Source of the DNA: Knoellia sp031844405
GTDB taxonomy: Bacteria; Actinomycetota; Actinomycetes; Actinomycetales; Dermatophilaceae
Length of the DNA stretch: 64,000 nt
Assembly: GCA_031844405.1 (NCBI GenBank)
Contig: JAUZVC010000002.1
Location: forward strand, 620,001 to 684,000
Direction: 5' to 3'
Shown here piece by piece: positions 53,259-63,002 of the stretch. The notes below the pieces were generated by a model. The model did no database searches. It was given only the letters and a program-made list of their open reading frames with translations, and was not told where the DNA came from. Both the position numbers and the translations under genes were made by a program. Position 1 is the first letter of the stretch; each line of letters begins with the position of its first letter.

Positions 53259-53362
53259 GGCGCCGTGGTCCGATGGCGCGTGCCCCCAGCGGGAGCCGCG
53301 CGGTCAGCCACCTCGTCCTCGGCGCCTTGTGCCCGCTCCCGTCACCCTGCTGTGAGCACGGA

Positions 53363-53410
53363 CGACCGAGGGCCTGAAGAGCGCTGTCGCGCTCTTCAGG
53401 CCCTCGGTCG
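53363..53410. terminator. strong terminator after the CNNM pair
   Basis: A perfect 22-bp stem (53363-53384 with 53389-53410) and loop TGTC, about 100 bases after the stop. No T tract. Confidence 0.65.
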
Positions 53411-53476
53411 TGATGTGCCCCCGCCGGCGCTCTCACTCCGTTCGAGCGCCTGTTGCTTCTGCCGGGGCACGCGAAA

Positions 53477-53514
53477 GGGCCGGTGAGTCGACGCTCCGCG
53501 TCGTTCACCGGCCC
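53477..53514 (-). terminator. terminator of tRNA-Arg
   Basis: On the minus strand GGGCCGGTGA pairs with TCACCGGCCC (arms 53477-53486 and 53505-53514) with an inner stem, followed by TTTC. It begins 10 bases past the tRNA. Confidence 0.65.
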
Positions 53515-53523
53515 AACTGCGCG

Positions 53524-53595
53524 TGCCCCCGGCAGGATTCGAACCTGCGCTCCCGCCTCCGGAGGGCGGTGCTCTATCCCCTGAGCTACGGGGGC
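53524..53595 (-). tRNA. tRNA-Arg (CCG)
   Basis: A cloverleaf on the minus strand with acceptor GCCCCCG/CGGGGGC, anticodon loop CTCCGGA (CCG) and T-loop TTCGAAT. The CCA end is not encoded (CGC follows the discriminator A). Confidence 0.95.
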
Positions 53596-53656
53596 TCACG
53601 GTGTCCGAATGATGACGATTCGGCCCGTTACGGGACGCTCAGGGAGGGTAGCAGCC

Positions 53657-53662
53657 TAGAGT
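53657..53662 (+). promoter_or_regulatory. -10 box TAGAGT, leaderless promoter
   Basis: TAGAGT ends seven bases before ATG 53670. Confidence 0.45.
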
Positions 53663-53669
53663 TCCGTTC

Positions 53670-54104
53670 ATGGAATCAGGGCCGACTTCGGTGGCGGTGA
53701 CGCCACCTCCCCTGGTCCTCGTGTGCGACGACATCGACTCGATCCGCGACATCATCCGGATCAACCTCGAGCTGGAAGGCTTCGACGTCCTCGAGGCGGT
53801 CGACGGACACGAGGCGATGAGCCAGCTCATCGACCCGTCGGCCCGTGTCCCCGACGTCATCCTCCTCGACGCGCAGACACCGCGACGTGACGGCTGGTGG
53901 GCCATCGCCGCCATCCGGTCGCACCCACGCCTCGTCGACGTGCCGACCGTCCTCGTCACCGCCTCGACCTCGGCGCACGACCGCAGCGAGGCGGCGCTCG
54001 CGGGCTTCGACGCCTTCGTCGCCAAACCCTTCGACCCGGTGGAGCTCGTCGAGGTCGTCTCACGGCTCGCGGCCCACGGACGGCCCCCTGCACCGGCCCA
54101 ATAG
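53670..54104 (+). CDS. single-domain response regulator
   Basis: A 144-residue CheY-like receiver with no output domain. Acidic pocket D20-D21, phospho-acceptor D67 in ILLDAQTP, Thr in LVTAST and Lys in AKPFDP are all present. Residues 1-13 are an extension. No kinase is adjacent. It is nine bases upstream of argS, which has its own promoter. Confidence 0.85.
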   Translation: MESGPTSVAVTPPPLVLVCDDIDSIRDIIRINLELEGFDVLEAVDGHEAMSQLIDPSARVPDVILLDAQTPRRDGWWAIAAIRSHPRLVDVPTVLVTASTSAHDRSEAALAGFDAFVAKPFDPVELVEVVSRLAAHGRPPAPAQ

Positions 54105-54107
54105 ACT
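54102..54107 (+). promoter_or_regulatory. -10 box TAGACT, leaderless promoter of argS
   Basis: TAGACT overlaps the response regulator stop region and ends six bases before GTG 54114. Confidence 0.45.
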
Positions 54108-54113
54108 TCGCGG

Positions 54114-55760
54114 GTGACTCCCGAAGAACTCTCGTCCGCGATCCGGGCTGCCCTCCTCGAGGCCGTGGCCGCCGGTGACCTCGCCGCCGACGTCCCCGCG
54201 GAGGTCCGCGTCGAGCGGCCGCGCAACCGGGACCACGGCGACTGGTCGACCAACATCGCGCTCCAGCTGGCCAAGGCGGCCGGTATGCCGCCCCGCGAGC
54301 TCGCAACCTCCCTCGCCTCCCGCCTGGGGCAGGTCCAGGGCATCGCGTCGGTCGACGTCGCGGGTCCGGGGTTCCTCAACATCGCCCTCGACACCGCGAG
54401 CGCGGGGGAGCTGGCGCGCAGCATCGTCGAGAGCGGGACGGCATACGGGCACAACGACTCCGAGGCCGGGCACACGATCAACCTCGAGTTCATCTCGGCC
54501 AACCCCACCGGGCCGCTGCACATCGGTCACACCCGGTGGGCCGCGCTCGGTGACTCGATGCGCCGGCTGCTCTCGGCATCCGGGGCCGACGTCACCGCCG
54601 AGTACTACATCAACGACGCCGGTGCGCAGATGGACAAGTTCGCGCAGAGCGTCCTCGCCGCCGCGAAGGGGCAGCCGACCCCCGAGGGCGGCTACCCGGG
54701 TGCCTACATCGCCGACCTCGCCAAGACCGTCCTCGAGCAGCGCCCCGACGTCGTCGCGCTCCCGGAGGACGAGGCGGTCGCCGTCGTGCGCCCCCTGGCC
54801 TACCGGGCGCAGCTCGACGAGATCCGCTCGACGCTCGAGCGCTTCGGCGTCTTCTTCGACGTGTGGTTCTCCGAGAACGAGCTGCACGAGGGGGGCGCTG
54901 TCGAGAAGGCGGTCGAGCGGCTGCGCCAGCAGGGCCACGTCTACGACGAGGGCGGCGCGGTGTGGCTGCGCACGACCGACTTCACCGACGACAAGGACCG
55001 GGTGCTCATCCGGGCCAACGGCGAACCGACCTACTTCGCCGCCGACGCCGCCTACTACCTCAGCAAGAAGGACCGGGGCTTCACCGAGAAGATCTACCTC
55101 CTCGGCGCCGACCACCACGGCTACATCAACCGGCTCAAGGCGATCGCGTCCGCCGCGGGTGACGACGCCGAGGTCAACATCGACGTCCGCATCGGCCAGC
55201 TCGTCAACCTCAACGGCGCGAAGCTGTCGAAGCGGGCCGGCAACATCATCGAACTCAGCGACCTGCTCGACTGGATCGGCAGCGACGCGGTGCGCTACTC
55301 GCTCGCGCGCTACCCGGCCGACAGCCCGCTGTCGCTCGACGGCGAGGACCTGCGCAAGCAGACCAACGACAACCCGGTCTTCTACGTCCAGTACGCCCAC
55401 GCCCGCACCGCCAATGTCGCGCGGCTCGCGGGCGAGGACGGCGTGCGACGCGAGGACGGCTTCGACCCGTCGCTGCTCGCCGACGCCACCGAGGCGACCC
55501 TGCTCGCGACCCTCGGCGACTTCCCGCGGGTCGTCGCCCAGGCCGCGCACCTGCGTGAGCCGCACCGTGTCGCGCGCTACCTCGAGGACCTCGCCGGCCG
55601 CTACCACAAGTGGTACGACACCTGCCGGGTCCGGCCGATGAACGCCGAGGAGGAGGTCACCGACCTCCACCGCACCCGGTTGTGGCTCAACGACGCCACC
55701 CGCCAGGTGCTCGCCAACGGACTCGACCTGCTCGGCGTCAGCGCGCCCGAGCGCATGTGA
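54114..55760 (+). CDS. argS: arginyl-tRNA synthetase
   Basis: A 548-residue class I synthetase. HIGH appears in GPLHIGHTRWAALGD and the KMSKS loop as KLSKRAGN. The N-terminal Arg-tRNA domain and C-terminal DALR anticodon domain (NVARLAGEDG onward) are complete. It leads a run with lysA, hom, thrC, thrB and rho, an order common in actinobacteria. Confidence 0.95.
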   Translation: MTPEELSSAIRAALLEAVAAGDLAADVPAEVRVERPRNRDHGDWSTNIALQLAKAAGMPPRELATSLASRLGQVQGIASVDVAGPGFLNIALDTASAGELARSIVESGTAYGHNDSEAGHTINLEFISANPTGPLHIGHTRWAALGDSMRRLLSASGADVTAEYYINDAGAQMDKFAQSVLAAAKGQPTPEGGYPGAYIADLAKTVLEQRPDVVALPEDEAVAVVRPLAYRAQLDEIRSTLERFGVFFDVWFSENELHEGGAVEKAVERLRQQGHVYDEGGAVWLRTTDFTDDKDRVLIRANGEPTYFAADAAYYLSKKDRGFTEKIYLLGADHHGYINRLKAIASAAGDDAEVNIDVRIGQLVNLNGAKLSKRAGNIIELSDLLDWIGSDAVRYSLARYPADSPLSLDGEDLRKQTNDNPVFYVQYAHARTANVARLAGEDGVRREDGFDPSLLADATEATLLATLGDFPRVVAQAAHLREPHRVARYLEDLAGRYHKWYDTCRVRPMNAEEEVTDLHRTRLWLNDATRQVLANGLDLLGVSAPERM

Positions 55761-55771
55761 GGTCCTGACCG

Positions 55772-57211
55772 ATGCGTTCGCACGAGGCCGGTGCCCTGCA
55801 CGCCGAGGGCTACGGCGGTCCTCCGCTCTACCTTCCCTATCCCGACGACGTCATGGCGCTCCTCCCGCAGCTGTGGCCGGAGTCGGTCACCCGTGACGCC
55901 GAGGGCCGCATCGAGGTCGCAGGGCTCGACGTCGTGAGCATCGCGCGCGAGTTCGGGACCGCGGCATACGTCATCGACGAGGAGGACTTCCGCGCGCGGG
56001 CGAGGGCCTTCCGAGACGAGTTCGCGGCGCCCTTCGGTCCGGTGTGCGGCAGGGCCGACGTCTACTACGCCGGCAAGGCGTTCCTGTGCACTGCGGTCGC
56101 GCGCTGGGTGGCGGAGGAGGGCCTCTCCCTCGATGTGTGCAGCGGTGGCGAGCTGGCCGTCGCGAGGCGGGCCGGCTTCCCGGCCGAGCGGATCGGCTTC
56201 CACGGCAACAACAAGTCGCTGGACGAGATCCGGGCCGCCCTCGACTACGGCGTGGGCCGGATCGTCGTCGACAGCTTCGTCGAGATCGAGCGGGTGGCCG
56301 AGATGGCGGCCGAGCTCGGTGTCGTCGCACCCGTGATGATCCGCGTGACCGTCGGTGTCGAGGCCCACACGCACGAGTTCATCGCGACCGGTCACGAGGA
56401 CCAGAAGTTCGGGTTCAGCCTCACCGGGGGACAGGCGCTGGATGCGGCGCGGGCCGTCCTCGCGTACGACAGCCTCGACCTGCGCGGTCTGCACTCCCAC
56501 ATCGGCAGCCAGATCTTCGACACGGGCGGCTTCGAGATGAGCGCCCGCAGGCTCATCGGCCTGCACGCGCGCATCGCCGACGAGCTCGGGCACCACAGCC
56601 CCGAGATCGACCTCGGTGGCGGCTTCGGCATGGCCTACACCTCGCAGCACACGCCGATGAGCCCCGCCGAGCTCGGCGAGCAGCTCGCCGACATCGTCGG
56701 GCGCGAGTTCAAGGCGATCGGCGACGGCGACCTCGCGCAGGTGCCGCGGGTGTCGATCGAGCCCGGGCGCGCGATCGTCGGGCCGTCGACGTTCACCCTC
56801 TACGAGGTCGGCACGGTCAAGCAGGTCGAGCTCGGCGACACCCACTCGCGCGCCTACGTCTCGGTCGACGGCGGGATGAGCGACAACGTCCGGCCGGCGC
56901 TCTACGAGGCCGACTACTCGTGCACCCTGGCCAACCGCAGCTCCGAGGCCGCGCCGATGCTCGCCCGCGTCGTCGGCAAGCACTGCGAGAGCGGTGACAT
57001 CGTCGTCCAGGACGAGTGGCTCCCGGCCGACACCGGTCCGGGCGACCTCATCGCCGTGCCGGGCACCGGCGCCTACTGCCGTGCCCTGTCGAGCCAGTAC
57101 AACCACACCCCCCGCCCGCCCGTGCTCGCGGTCCGAGACGGTCAGGCGCGGGTCCTCGTGCGTCGTGAGACGATCGACGACCTGCTGGCCCTCGACGTGG
57201 GGAGCAGCTGA
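55772..57211 (+). CDS. lysA: diaminopimelate decarboxylase
   Basis: A 479-residue PLP enzyme making L-lysine from meso-diaminopimelate. The PLP lysine lies in VYYAGKAFLC, LHSHIGSQIF and GGGFGMAYT are conserved, and the last substrate motif is GAYCRALSSQYN. ATG 55772 is 11 bases after the argS stop. Confidence 0.95.
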   Translation: MRSHEAGALHAEGYGGPPLYLPYPDDVMALLPQLWPESVTRDAEGRIEVAGLDVVSIAREFGTAAYVIDEEDFRARARAFRDEFAAPFGPVCGRADVYYAGKAFLCTAVARWVAEEGLSLDVCSGGELAVARRAGFPAERIGFHGNNKSLDEIRAALDYGVGRIVVDSFVEIERVAEMAAELGVVAPVMIRVTVGVEAHTHEFIATGHEDQKFGFSLTGGQALDAARAVLAYDSLDLRGLHSHIGSQIFDTGGFEMSARRLIGLHARIADELGHHSPEIDLGGGFGMAYTSQHTPMSPAELGEQLADIVGREFKAIGDGDLAQVPRVSIEPGRAIVGPSTFTLYEVGTVKQVELGDTHSRAYVSVDGGMSDNVRPALYEADYSCTLANRSSEAAPMLARVVGKHCESGDIVVQDEWLPADTGPGDLIAVPGTGAYCRALSSQYNHTPRPPVLAVRDGQARVLVRRETIDDLLALDVGSS

Positions 57212-57251
57212 TGTCGCCCCGGTGCGACGTCGCTGCGACGTGGTCGAGCCC

Positions 57252-58604
57252 GTGACCACCGAGGAGAAGACCGCCGAGATGGCAGCCACTGCCGACCTGC
57301 CCACCCTCAAGGTCGCCCTGCTCGGGTGCGGCGTCGTCGGGTCCGCGGTCGCGACGATGCTCGTCACGAACGCCGAGGACCTCGCGGCGCGCGTGGGCGC
57401 CCGTCTCGACCTCATCGGCATCGCCGTCCGCCGCCCGGACCGCCCGCGTCCCGACGTGCCCGTCGACCCCGCGCTCTTCACCTCCGACGCCGACACCCTC
57501 GTCCGCAGCGCCGACATCGTCATCGAGGTCATCGGCGGCATCGACCCGGCCCGCGGCCACATCCTCACGGCCATGGAGCACGGCGCCTCGGTCGTCACTG
57601 CCAACAAGGCGCTTCTCGCCGAGGACGGTCCGACGCTCTACGCCGCGGCCGCGGAGCACGGCGTCGACCTCTACTACGAGGCCGCCGTCGCCGGTGCGAT
57701 CCCCATCGTCCGTCCGATGCGGGAGTCGCTCGTCGGCGACGACGTCGTGCGGGTCCTCGGCATCGTCAACGGCACGACGAACTTCGTCCTCGACAAGATG
57801 GACTCGACCGGCGCCGGGTTCGCCGAGACGGTCGAGCAGGCCCAGGCGCTCGGCTACGCCGAGGCGGACCCCACCGCCGACGTCGAGGGCTTCGACGCCG
57901 CCGCGAAGGCGGCCATCCTCGCCTCGCTGGCGTTCCACACCCGGGTCGCAAGCGCCGACGTGCACCGCGAGGGCATCACCGAGGTGACGGCCGCCGACGT
58001 CCAGGCGGCTCGCGACATGGACGCGGTCGTCAAGCTCCTCGCCATCTGCGAGCTCCAGCGCGACGCGTCGGGCACCCCGAACGGCGTCACGGTCCGGGTG
58101 CACCCGGCGATGATCGACCGGAGCCACCCCTTGGCGTCGGTGCGCGACGCCTACAACGCCGTCTTCGTCGAGGCCGCGGCCGCCGGCGAGCTCATGTTCT
58201 ACGGCAAGGGTGCGGGCGGCGAGCCCACGTCCTCGGCCGTCCTCGGTGACGTCGTCGCCGTCGCCCGGCACCGCCTCGCGGGCGGGCACGGGCCGGCCGA
58301 GTCGGCCTACGCCGACCTCCCGGTCGTCCCGATGGGCCACGCCGAGACGAGGTACCACATCAGCCTCGCCGTCGCCGACCGTCCGGGCGTCCTCGCCCAG
58401 GTCGCCTCGGCCTTCGCCGACCACGACGTCTCCATCGAGACCGTGCGGCAGCGGATCCTCGGCGAGGGCGACGACTCCCGGGCCCAGCTCGTCATCGTCA
58501 CCCACCGCGCGCCCGACTCCGCCCTCGCGGCGACCGTCGGGGCGCTCGCCGGGCTCGAGACCGTCGACGAGGTCGTCTCGTGGATGCGCGTGGAAGGAGC
58601 CTGA
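57252..58604 (+). CDS. hom: homoserine dehydrogenase
   Basis: A 450-residue enzyme reducing aspartate semialdehyde to homoserine. The nucleotide loop is LLGCGVVGSAVA; VTANKALLAEDG and YEAAVAGAIPIV form the catalytic region, and GIVNGTTNFVLDKM is conserved. A C-terminal ACT domain (RYHISLAVADRPGVLAQVA) implies threonine feedback. GTG 57252 is used; ATG 57279 is an alternative. The gap from lysA is 40 bases. Confidence 0.93.
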   Translation: MTTEEKTAEMAATADLPTLKVALLGCGVVGSAVATMLVTNAEDLAARVGARLDLIGIAVRRPDRPRPDVPVDPALFTSDADTLVRSADIVIEVIGGIDPARGHILTAMEHGASVVTANKALLAEDGPTLYAAAAEHGVDLYYEAAVAGAIPIVRPMRESLVGDDVVRVLGIVNGTTNFVLDKMDSTGAGFAETVEQAQALGYAEADPTADVEGFDAAAKAAILASLAFHTRVASADVHREGITEVTAADVQAARDMDAVVKLLAICELQRDASGTPNGVTVRVHPAMIDRSHPLASVRDAYNAVFVEAAAAGELMFYGKGAGGEPTSSAVLGDVVAVARHRLAGGHGPAESAYADLPVVPMGHAETRYHISLAVADRPGVLAQVASAFADHDVSIETVRQRILGEGDDSRAQLVIVTHRAPDSALAATVGALAGLETVDEVVSWMRVEGA

Positions 58605-58605
58605 C

Positions 58606-59694
58606 GTGGCACACCAGTGGCGCGGAGTGATCCGTGAGTATGCCGACCGCCTGCCGATGCTCGCCGGCTCACCCGTCGTGACCCTCCACGAAGGCGGCAC
58701 ACCGCTCATCCAGGCCGAGCACCTCTCCGAGCTCGTCGGTGCCAACGTGCTCGTCAAGTACGAAGGGCTCAACCCCACGGGGTCCTTCAAGGACCGCGGC
58801 ATGACGACGGCGATCTCGCACGCCAAGGGTCGCGGTGCCAAGGCCGTCATCTGCGCGAGCACGGGCAACACGAGTGCGAGCGCCGCGGCCTACGCGACGA
58901 AGGCCGGCATGACCTGCGCCGTCCTCGTGCCCGAGGGCAAGATCGCCATGGGCAAGCTGAGCCAGGCCATCGCGCACGGTGCCACCCTCATCCAGGTCGA
59001 CGGCAACTTCGACAGCTGCCTCACCGTCGCGCGCAAGCTCGCCGAGGTCCACCCGGTCGAGCTCGTCAACTCGGTCAACCCGGCCCGCATCGAGGGCCAG
59101 AAGACCGCAGCCTTCGAGGTCGTCGACGCGCTCGGCGACGCCCCGGACATCCACGTGCTGCCCGTCGGCAACGCCGGCAACATCACCGCCTACTGGCGCG
59201 GCTACACCGAGTACGCCACGGACGCCGAGGGTCTGCCCGCCGTCGCGACGCGCACCCCGCAGATGTGGGGCTTCCAGGCGGCCGGCGCGGCCCCCATCGT
59301 CCTCGGCCACCCGGTCGACGACCCCGAGACCATCGCCACCGCCATCCGGATCGGCAACCCCGCCTCGTGGCGCCAGGCCGAGGCCGCGCGCGACGGGTCC
59401 GGCGGGCGCATCGAGTCCGTCACCGACGAGCAGATCCTCGCAGCCCACCGGCTCCTGTCCTCGACCGAGGGCATCTTCGTCGAGCCGGGGTCGGCCGCGA
59501 GCATCGCCGGGCTCGTGCAGGCGAGCGAGCGCGGCGAGGTCCCCGCCGACGCCACCATCGTCTGCACCGTCACCGGTCACGGCCTCAAGGACCCGCAGTG
59601 GGCCCTGCGCACCGCCGACGGCTCGGAGGTCGAGCCCGTGCGGGTCGGCGCCGAGGCGCGCGCGGTGGCCGAGGTCCTAGGCTTCGAGGGCTGA
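58606..59694 (+). CDS. thrC: threonine synthase
   Basis: A 362-residue PLP enzyme. The PLP lysine is in PTGSFKDRGM, and the phosphate loop is VGNAGNITAYW. It turns phosphohomoserine into threonine. GTG 58606 follows GAAGGAG, one base after the hom stop. Confidence 0.94.
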   Translation: MAHQWRGVIREYADRLPMLAGSPVVTLHEGGTPLIQAEHLSELVGANVLVKYEGLNPTGSFKDRGMTTAISHAKGRGAKAVICASTGNTSASAAAYATKAGMTCAVLVPEGKIAMGKLSQAIAHGATLIQVDGNFDSCLTVARKLAEVHPVELVNSVNPARIEGQKTAAFEVVDALGDAPDIHVLPVGNAGNITAYWRGYTEYATDAEGLPAVATRTPQMWGFQAAGAAPIVLGHPVDDPETIATAIRIGNPASWRQAEAARDGSGGRIESVTDEQILAAHRLLSSTEGIFVEPGSAASIAGLVQASERGEVPADATIVCTVTGHGLKDPQWALRTADGSEVEPVRVGAEARAVAEVLGFEG

Positions 59695-59697
59695 CCG

Positions 59698-60630
59698 TTG
59701 GGGGAGTGGCTGCCCGGCCTCACCGTCGCCGTCCGCGTCCCGGCGAGCAGCGCCAACCTCGGACCCGGCTTCGACTCGATCGGTCTGGCTCTCGGGATCT
59801 GGGACCGTTGTCGCGCAACGGTTCTCGACGGCCCCGGGCTCGAGATCGTCATCCGTGGCGAAGGTGCCGAGTCCGTCCCCACCGACGCGACGCACCTCGT
59901 CCACCGCAGCCTCGTCCACGCCTTCGACGAGCTCGGCGAGACCGCACCTGCCGGGCTGCGGCTCGAGTGCGACAACGCCGTGCCCCATGGTCGCGGCCTC
60001 GGCTCGTCGGCCACGGCGATCGTCACGGGCGTCGCCGTCGCGCACGCCCTGCGGGCCCTTCGCGCAGGCCGGCAGGCGAGCGACATCGACCTCGGCGCGG
60101 TCAACGACCTCGCCGCCCGGCTCGAGGGTCACCCGGACAACTCGTCGGCGAGCGTCCACGGCGGCGTGACCCTCTCGTGGTCGGACGACCCCGCCGCGGG
60201 CACGACGACCCTGTGTCTCACACCCCACCCCGACGTCGTCCCCGTCGTCCTCACCCCCGGGACCCAGCTCTCGACGGCCACGGCTCGTGCCGTCCTCCCG
60301 GCGCAGGTGAGGCTGGCCGACGCGGCCGCCAACTCGGCGCGGGCGGCGCTGCTCGTCCACGCGCTCACCTCCGCGCCGCAGCACCTCCTCGCGGGCACCC
60401 GCGAGTGGCTGCACCAGGAACCCCGCCGGCCGTCCTACCCCGCGTCGATGGCCCTCGTCGACACGCTTCGGGCCGACGGACACGCCGCCGTCGTCTCCGG
60501 CGCGGGTCCGAGCGTCCTCGTCCTCGCGACGGCCGGCACGGCCGACGAGGTGGCGACCTCGGGAGGCGACGGGTGGCGCGTGCTGCTGCCCGGCATACCG
60601 GAGCGTGGCGTCGTCGTCGAGAACGCCTGA
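59698..60630 (+). CDS. thrB: homoserine kinase
   Basis: A 310-residue GHMP kinase. The signature PHGRGLGSSATAI is clear, with VPASSANLGPGFDSIG at the start and GAGPSVLVL at the end. The TTG start at 59698 is three bases after the thrC stop. A GGCATAC copy (60592-60598) forces a rare ATA in P-G-I-P. Confidence 0.93.
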   Translation: MGEWLPGLTVAVRVPASSANLGPGFDSIGLALGIWDRCRATVLDGPGLEIVIRGEGAESVPTDATHLVHRSLVHAFDELGETAPAGLRLECDNAVPHGRGLGSSATAIVTGVAVAHALRALRAGRQASDIDLGAVNDLAARLEGHPDNSSASVHGGVTLSWSDDPAAGTTTLCLTPHPDVVPVVLTPGTQLSTATARAVLPAQVRLADAAANSARAALLVHALTSAPQHLLAGTREWLHQEPRRPSYPASMALVDTLRADGHAAVVSGAGPSVLVLATAGTADEVATSGGDGWRVLLPGIPERGVVVENA

Positions 60631-60884
60631 CCTGCGCGTTCCCGTCCTCCCCTCCACGGTGAACCCGTGGTGTTAGTGTGGTGGCGCGGTCGCAGTCGAT
60701 GCCGGAGGGGGCTTCTCCCCACCGATGCCTACCGAGATCCGCATCCTCCACCCTGGGCCGGTCGTGCCGTGCCACGCGCCGGTGTCGGCAGGCCCCGTGG
60801 AACCAGCCGCCAGATCCCTGGCACCCACCTCCGGCCCTCCACGCACCCGTGGCTCGGGCCCATTGACGAGGGGAAGGATCCTTC
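60631..60884 (+). other. long leader of rho
   Basis: 254 bases without an accepted gene. A -10-like TTAGTG lies near 60674. An ATG at 60725 opens a frame that overlaps rho out of frame; it is probably not coding beyond the leader. Rho genes are often controlled through long leaders by Rho itself. Confidence 0.4.
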
Positions 60885-62888
60885 GTGACAGACACCACCA
60901 CCCTCGAGGCGTCTTCGGCATCCGGGCAGGGCCCGCGCCGATCGGGCTCGCTGACGGCCATGCGCCTCGCGGAGCTGCAGGGGCTCGCCTCGAGCATGGG
61001 CATCTCCGGCACCGCCAAGATGCGCAAGGGCGACCTCGTCGCCGCCATCAAGTCGCGCCAGAACGGCGACAGCGGCCCGGTCGCGACCGCTGCCGAGGCA
61101 CCGGCGCGCCGCCCGCGGCGCGCGTCCTCCTCGGGACAGGCCGCTCCGAGGACCGAGGCCACCGAGACCGAGACCCCCAGGACCGAGGCCGCTCCCGGCG
61201 AGGAGACCGAACGCTCCCGGACGTCCGGCGACGCCGACCGTGGTCGCCGTGAGCCGCGCCAACGCACCGAGCACGCCGAGCAGGATCGCTCGTCCGACGC
61301 GCAGGCCGAGGGGCGCGCCGACCGCAACGACCGCGCAGACCGCGCCGATCGCACCGACCGCGCCGACCGCGCAGAGCGCGAGGGCCGCGAGCGTCGTGAG
61401 GGTCGCGATGACGGCCGCCCGGAGCAGCAGGAGTCCCGCGACACCCAGCGTGGGCAGCGTGAGCAGCGCGACTCCGACCGTCCTGCCCGCGAGCGTGACG
61501 GCGAGCGTGAGCACACCGACCGCACCGACCGCACGGACCGCGGCACCACCTCGCAGAACGACGGCGGCGCCCAGGACGACGACGACGAGGGTGGCCGCAG
61601 CGGTCGCCGCCGCCGCAACCGCAACCGCAACCGCGACAAGCGCCGCGGGTCGGTCCAGCCCGGCAGCGAGCCGACGACCGAGAACGAGCCGCAGATCACC
61701 GAGGACGACGTCCTCGTGCCCGTGGCCGGCATCCTCGACATCCTCGACAACTACGCGTTCGTGCGGACCTCGGGCTACCTCCCCGGCACCAACGACGTCT
61801 ACGTCCCGCTCGGCATGGTCAAGCGCAACGGCCTGCGCAAGGGCGACGCCGTCGTCGGCGCGACCAAGGCCCCCCGCGAGGGTGAGGAGGCGCAGCAGCA
61901 GAGCGTCGGCTCGCGCAACAACCGCCAGAAGTACACCCCGCTGGCGCGCCTCGACACGATCAACGGCATGAGCTCGGACGACGCCCGCAAGCGCGCCGAG
62001 TTCGGCAAGCTCACGCCGCTCTACCCGCAGGACCGCCTGCGACTCGAGACCGACCCGACCAACCTCACGACGCGGATCATCGACCTCGTCGCGCCGATCG
62101 GCAAGGGCCAACGAGGCCTCATCGTCGCTCCGGCGAAGGCCGGCAAGACGATGGTCATGCAGGCCATCGCCAACGCGATCACGACGAACAACCCCGAGGT
62201 CCACCTCATGGTCGTGCTCGTCGACGAGCGGCCGGAGGAGGTCACCGACATGCAGCGCGCGGTCAAGGGTGAGGTCATCGCCTCGACCTTCGACCGCCCG
62301 GCAGAGGACCACACGACCGTCGCCGAGCTCTCCATCGAGCGCGCCAAGCGCCTCGTCGAGATGGGTCACGACGTCGTCGTGCTCCTCGACTCGATCACCA
62401 AGCTCGGCCGCGCCTACAACCTCGCCGCCCCGGCGAGCGGTCGCATCCTCTCCGGCGGTGTCGACTCGGCCGCGCTCTACCCGCCGAAGAAGTTCTTCGG
62501 CGCGGCGCGCAACATCGAGAACGGCGGCTCGCTCACCATCCTCGCCACCGCGCTCGTCGAGACCGGCTCGCGCATGGACGAGGTGATCTTCGAGGAGTTC
62601 AAGGGCACCGGCAACATGGAGCTCAAGCTCGACCGTGGGCTGTCCAACCGCCGCATCTTCCCGGCTGTGGACATCAACAACTCGGGCACCCGTCGCGAGG
62701 AGATCCTCCTCGCGCCGGAAGAGCTGAAGATCATGTGGAAGCTCCGCCGCGTCCTCGCCGCGCTCGACAGCCAGCAGGGCATCGAGCTCCTGCTCGACCG
62801 GCTGCGCAAGACGAAGACGAACTACGAGTTCCTCAAGCAGGTCCAGCAGACAAGCTCGAACAAGCTCGAGGACGAGAGCGACGACTGA
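60885..62888 (+). CDS. rho: transcription termination factor Rho
   Basis: A 667-residue Rho, about 250 longer than E. coli Rho. The N-terminal helix bundle is followed by an Arg/Asp/Glu-rich disordered insert (about residues 75-255, with repeats like RADRADRTDRADRAE), as in Micrococcus and mycobacteria. The RNA-binding domain and the ATPase core follow: Walker A PAKAGKT near residue 418, and the R-loop and arginine region ENGGSLTILATALVETGSRM. GTG 60885 follows GGGGAAGGA. The gene ends in a hairpin terminator. Confidence 0.95.
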   Translation: MTDTTTLEASSASGQGPRRSGSLTAMRLAELQGLASSMGISGTAKMRKGDLVAAIKSRQNGDSGPVATAAEAPARRPRRASSSGQAAPRTEATETETPRTEAAPGEETERSRTSGDADRGRREPRQRTEHAEQDRSSDAQAEGRADRNDRADRADRTDRADRAEREGRERREGRDDGRPEQQESRDTQRGQREQRDSDRPARERDGEREHTDRTDRTDRGTTSQNDGGAQDDDDEGGRSGRRRRNRNRNRDKRRGSVQPGSEPTTENEPQITEDDVLVPVAGILDILDNYAFVRTSGYLPGTNDVYVPLGMVKRNGLRKGDAVVGATKAPREGEEAQQQSVGSRNNRQKYTPLARLDTINGMSSDDARKRAEFGKLTPLYPQDRLRLETDPTNLTTRIIDLVAPIGKGQRGLIVAPAKAGKTMVMQAIANAITTNNPEVHLMVVLVDERPEEVTDMQRAVKGEVIASTFDRPAEDHTTVAELSIERAKRLVEMGHDVVVLLDSITKLGRAYNLAAPASGRILSGGVDSAALYPPKKFFGAARNIENGGSLTILATALVETGSRMDEVIFEEFKGTGNMELKLDRGLSNRRIFPAVDINNSGTRREEILLAPEELKIMWKLRRVLAALDSQQGIELLLDRLRKTKTNYEFLKQVQQTSSNKLEDESDD

Positions 62889-62902
62889 GTCGTCCCGATC
62901 CA

Positions 62903-62941
62903 CCGCGAGGCGGTCTCCCACGACGGGAGGCCGCCTCGCGG
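62903..62941. terminator. terminator after rho
   Basis: A 17-bp stem (62903-62919 with 62925-62941, one G-U pair). The foot of the right arm runs into a GGCATAC copy (62940-62946). Confidence 0.75.
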
Positions 62942-63002
62942 CATACGGAGGCTGTGACGAACGACGGCGGGTGCCGGCCCAAGCAGAGCATGGGACCCCC
63001 GC

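Noticed and set aside
60725..61252. ORF overlapping the start of rho treated as a gene
   Set aside because: Most of it is out-of-frame rho sequence; kept only as a possible leader effect.
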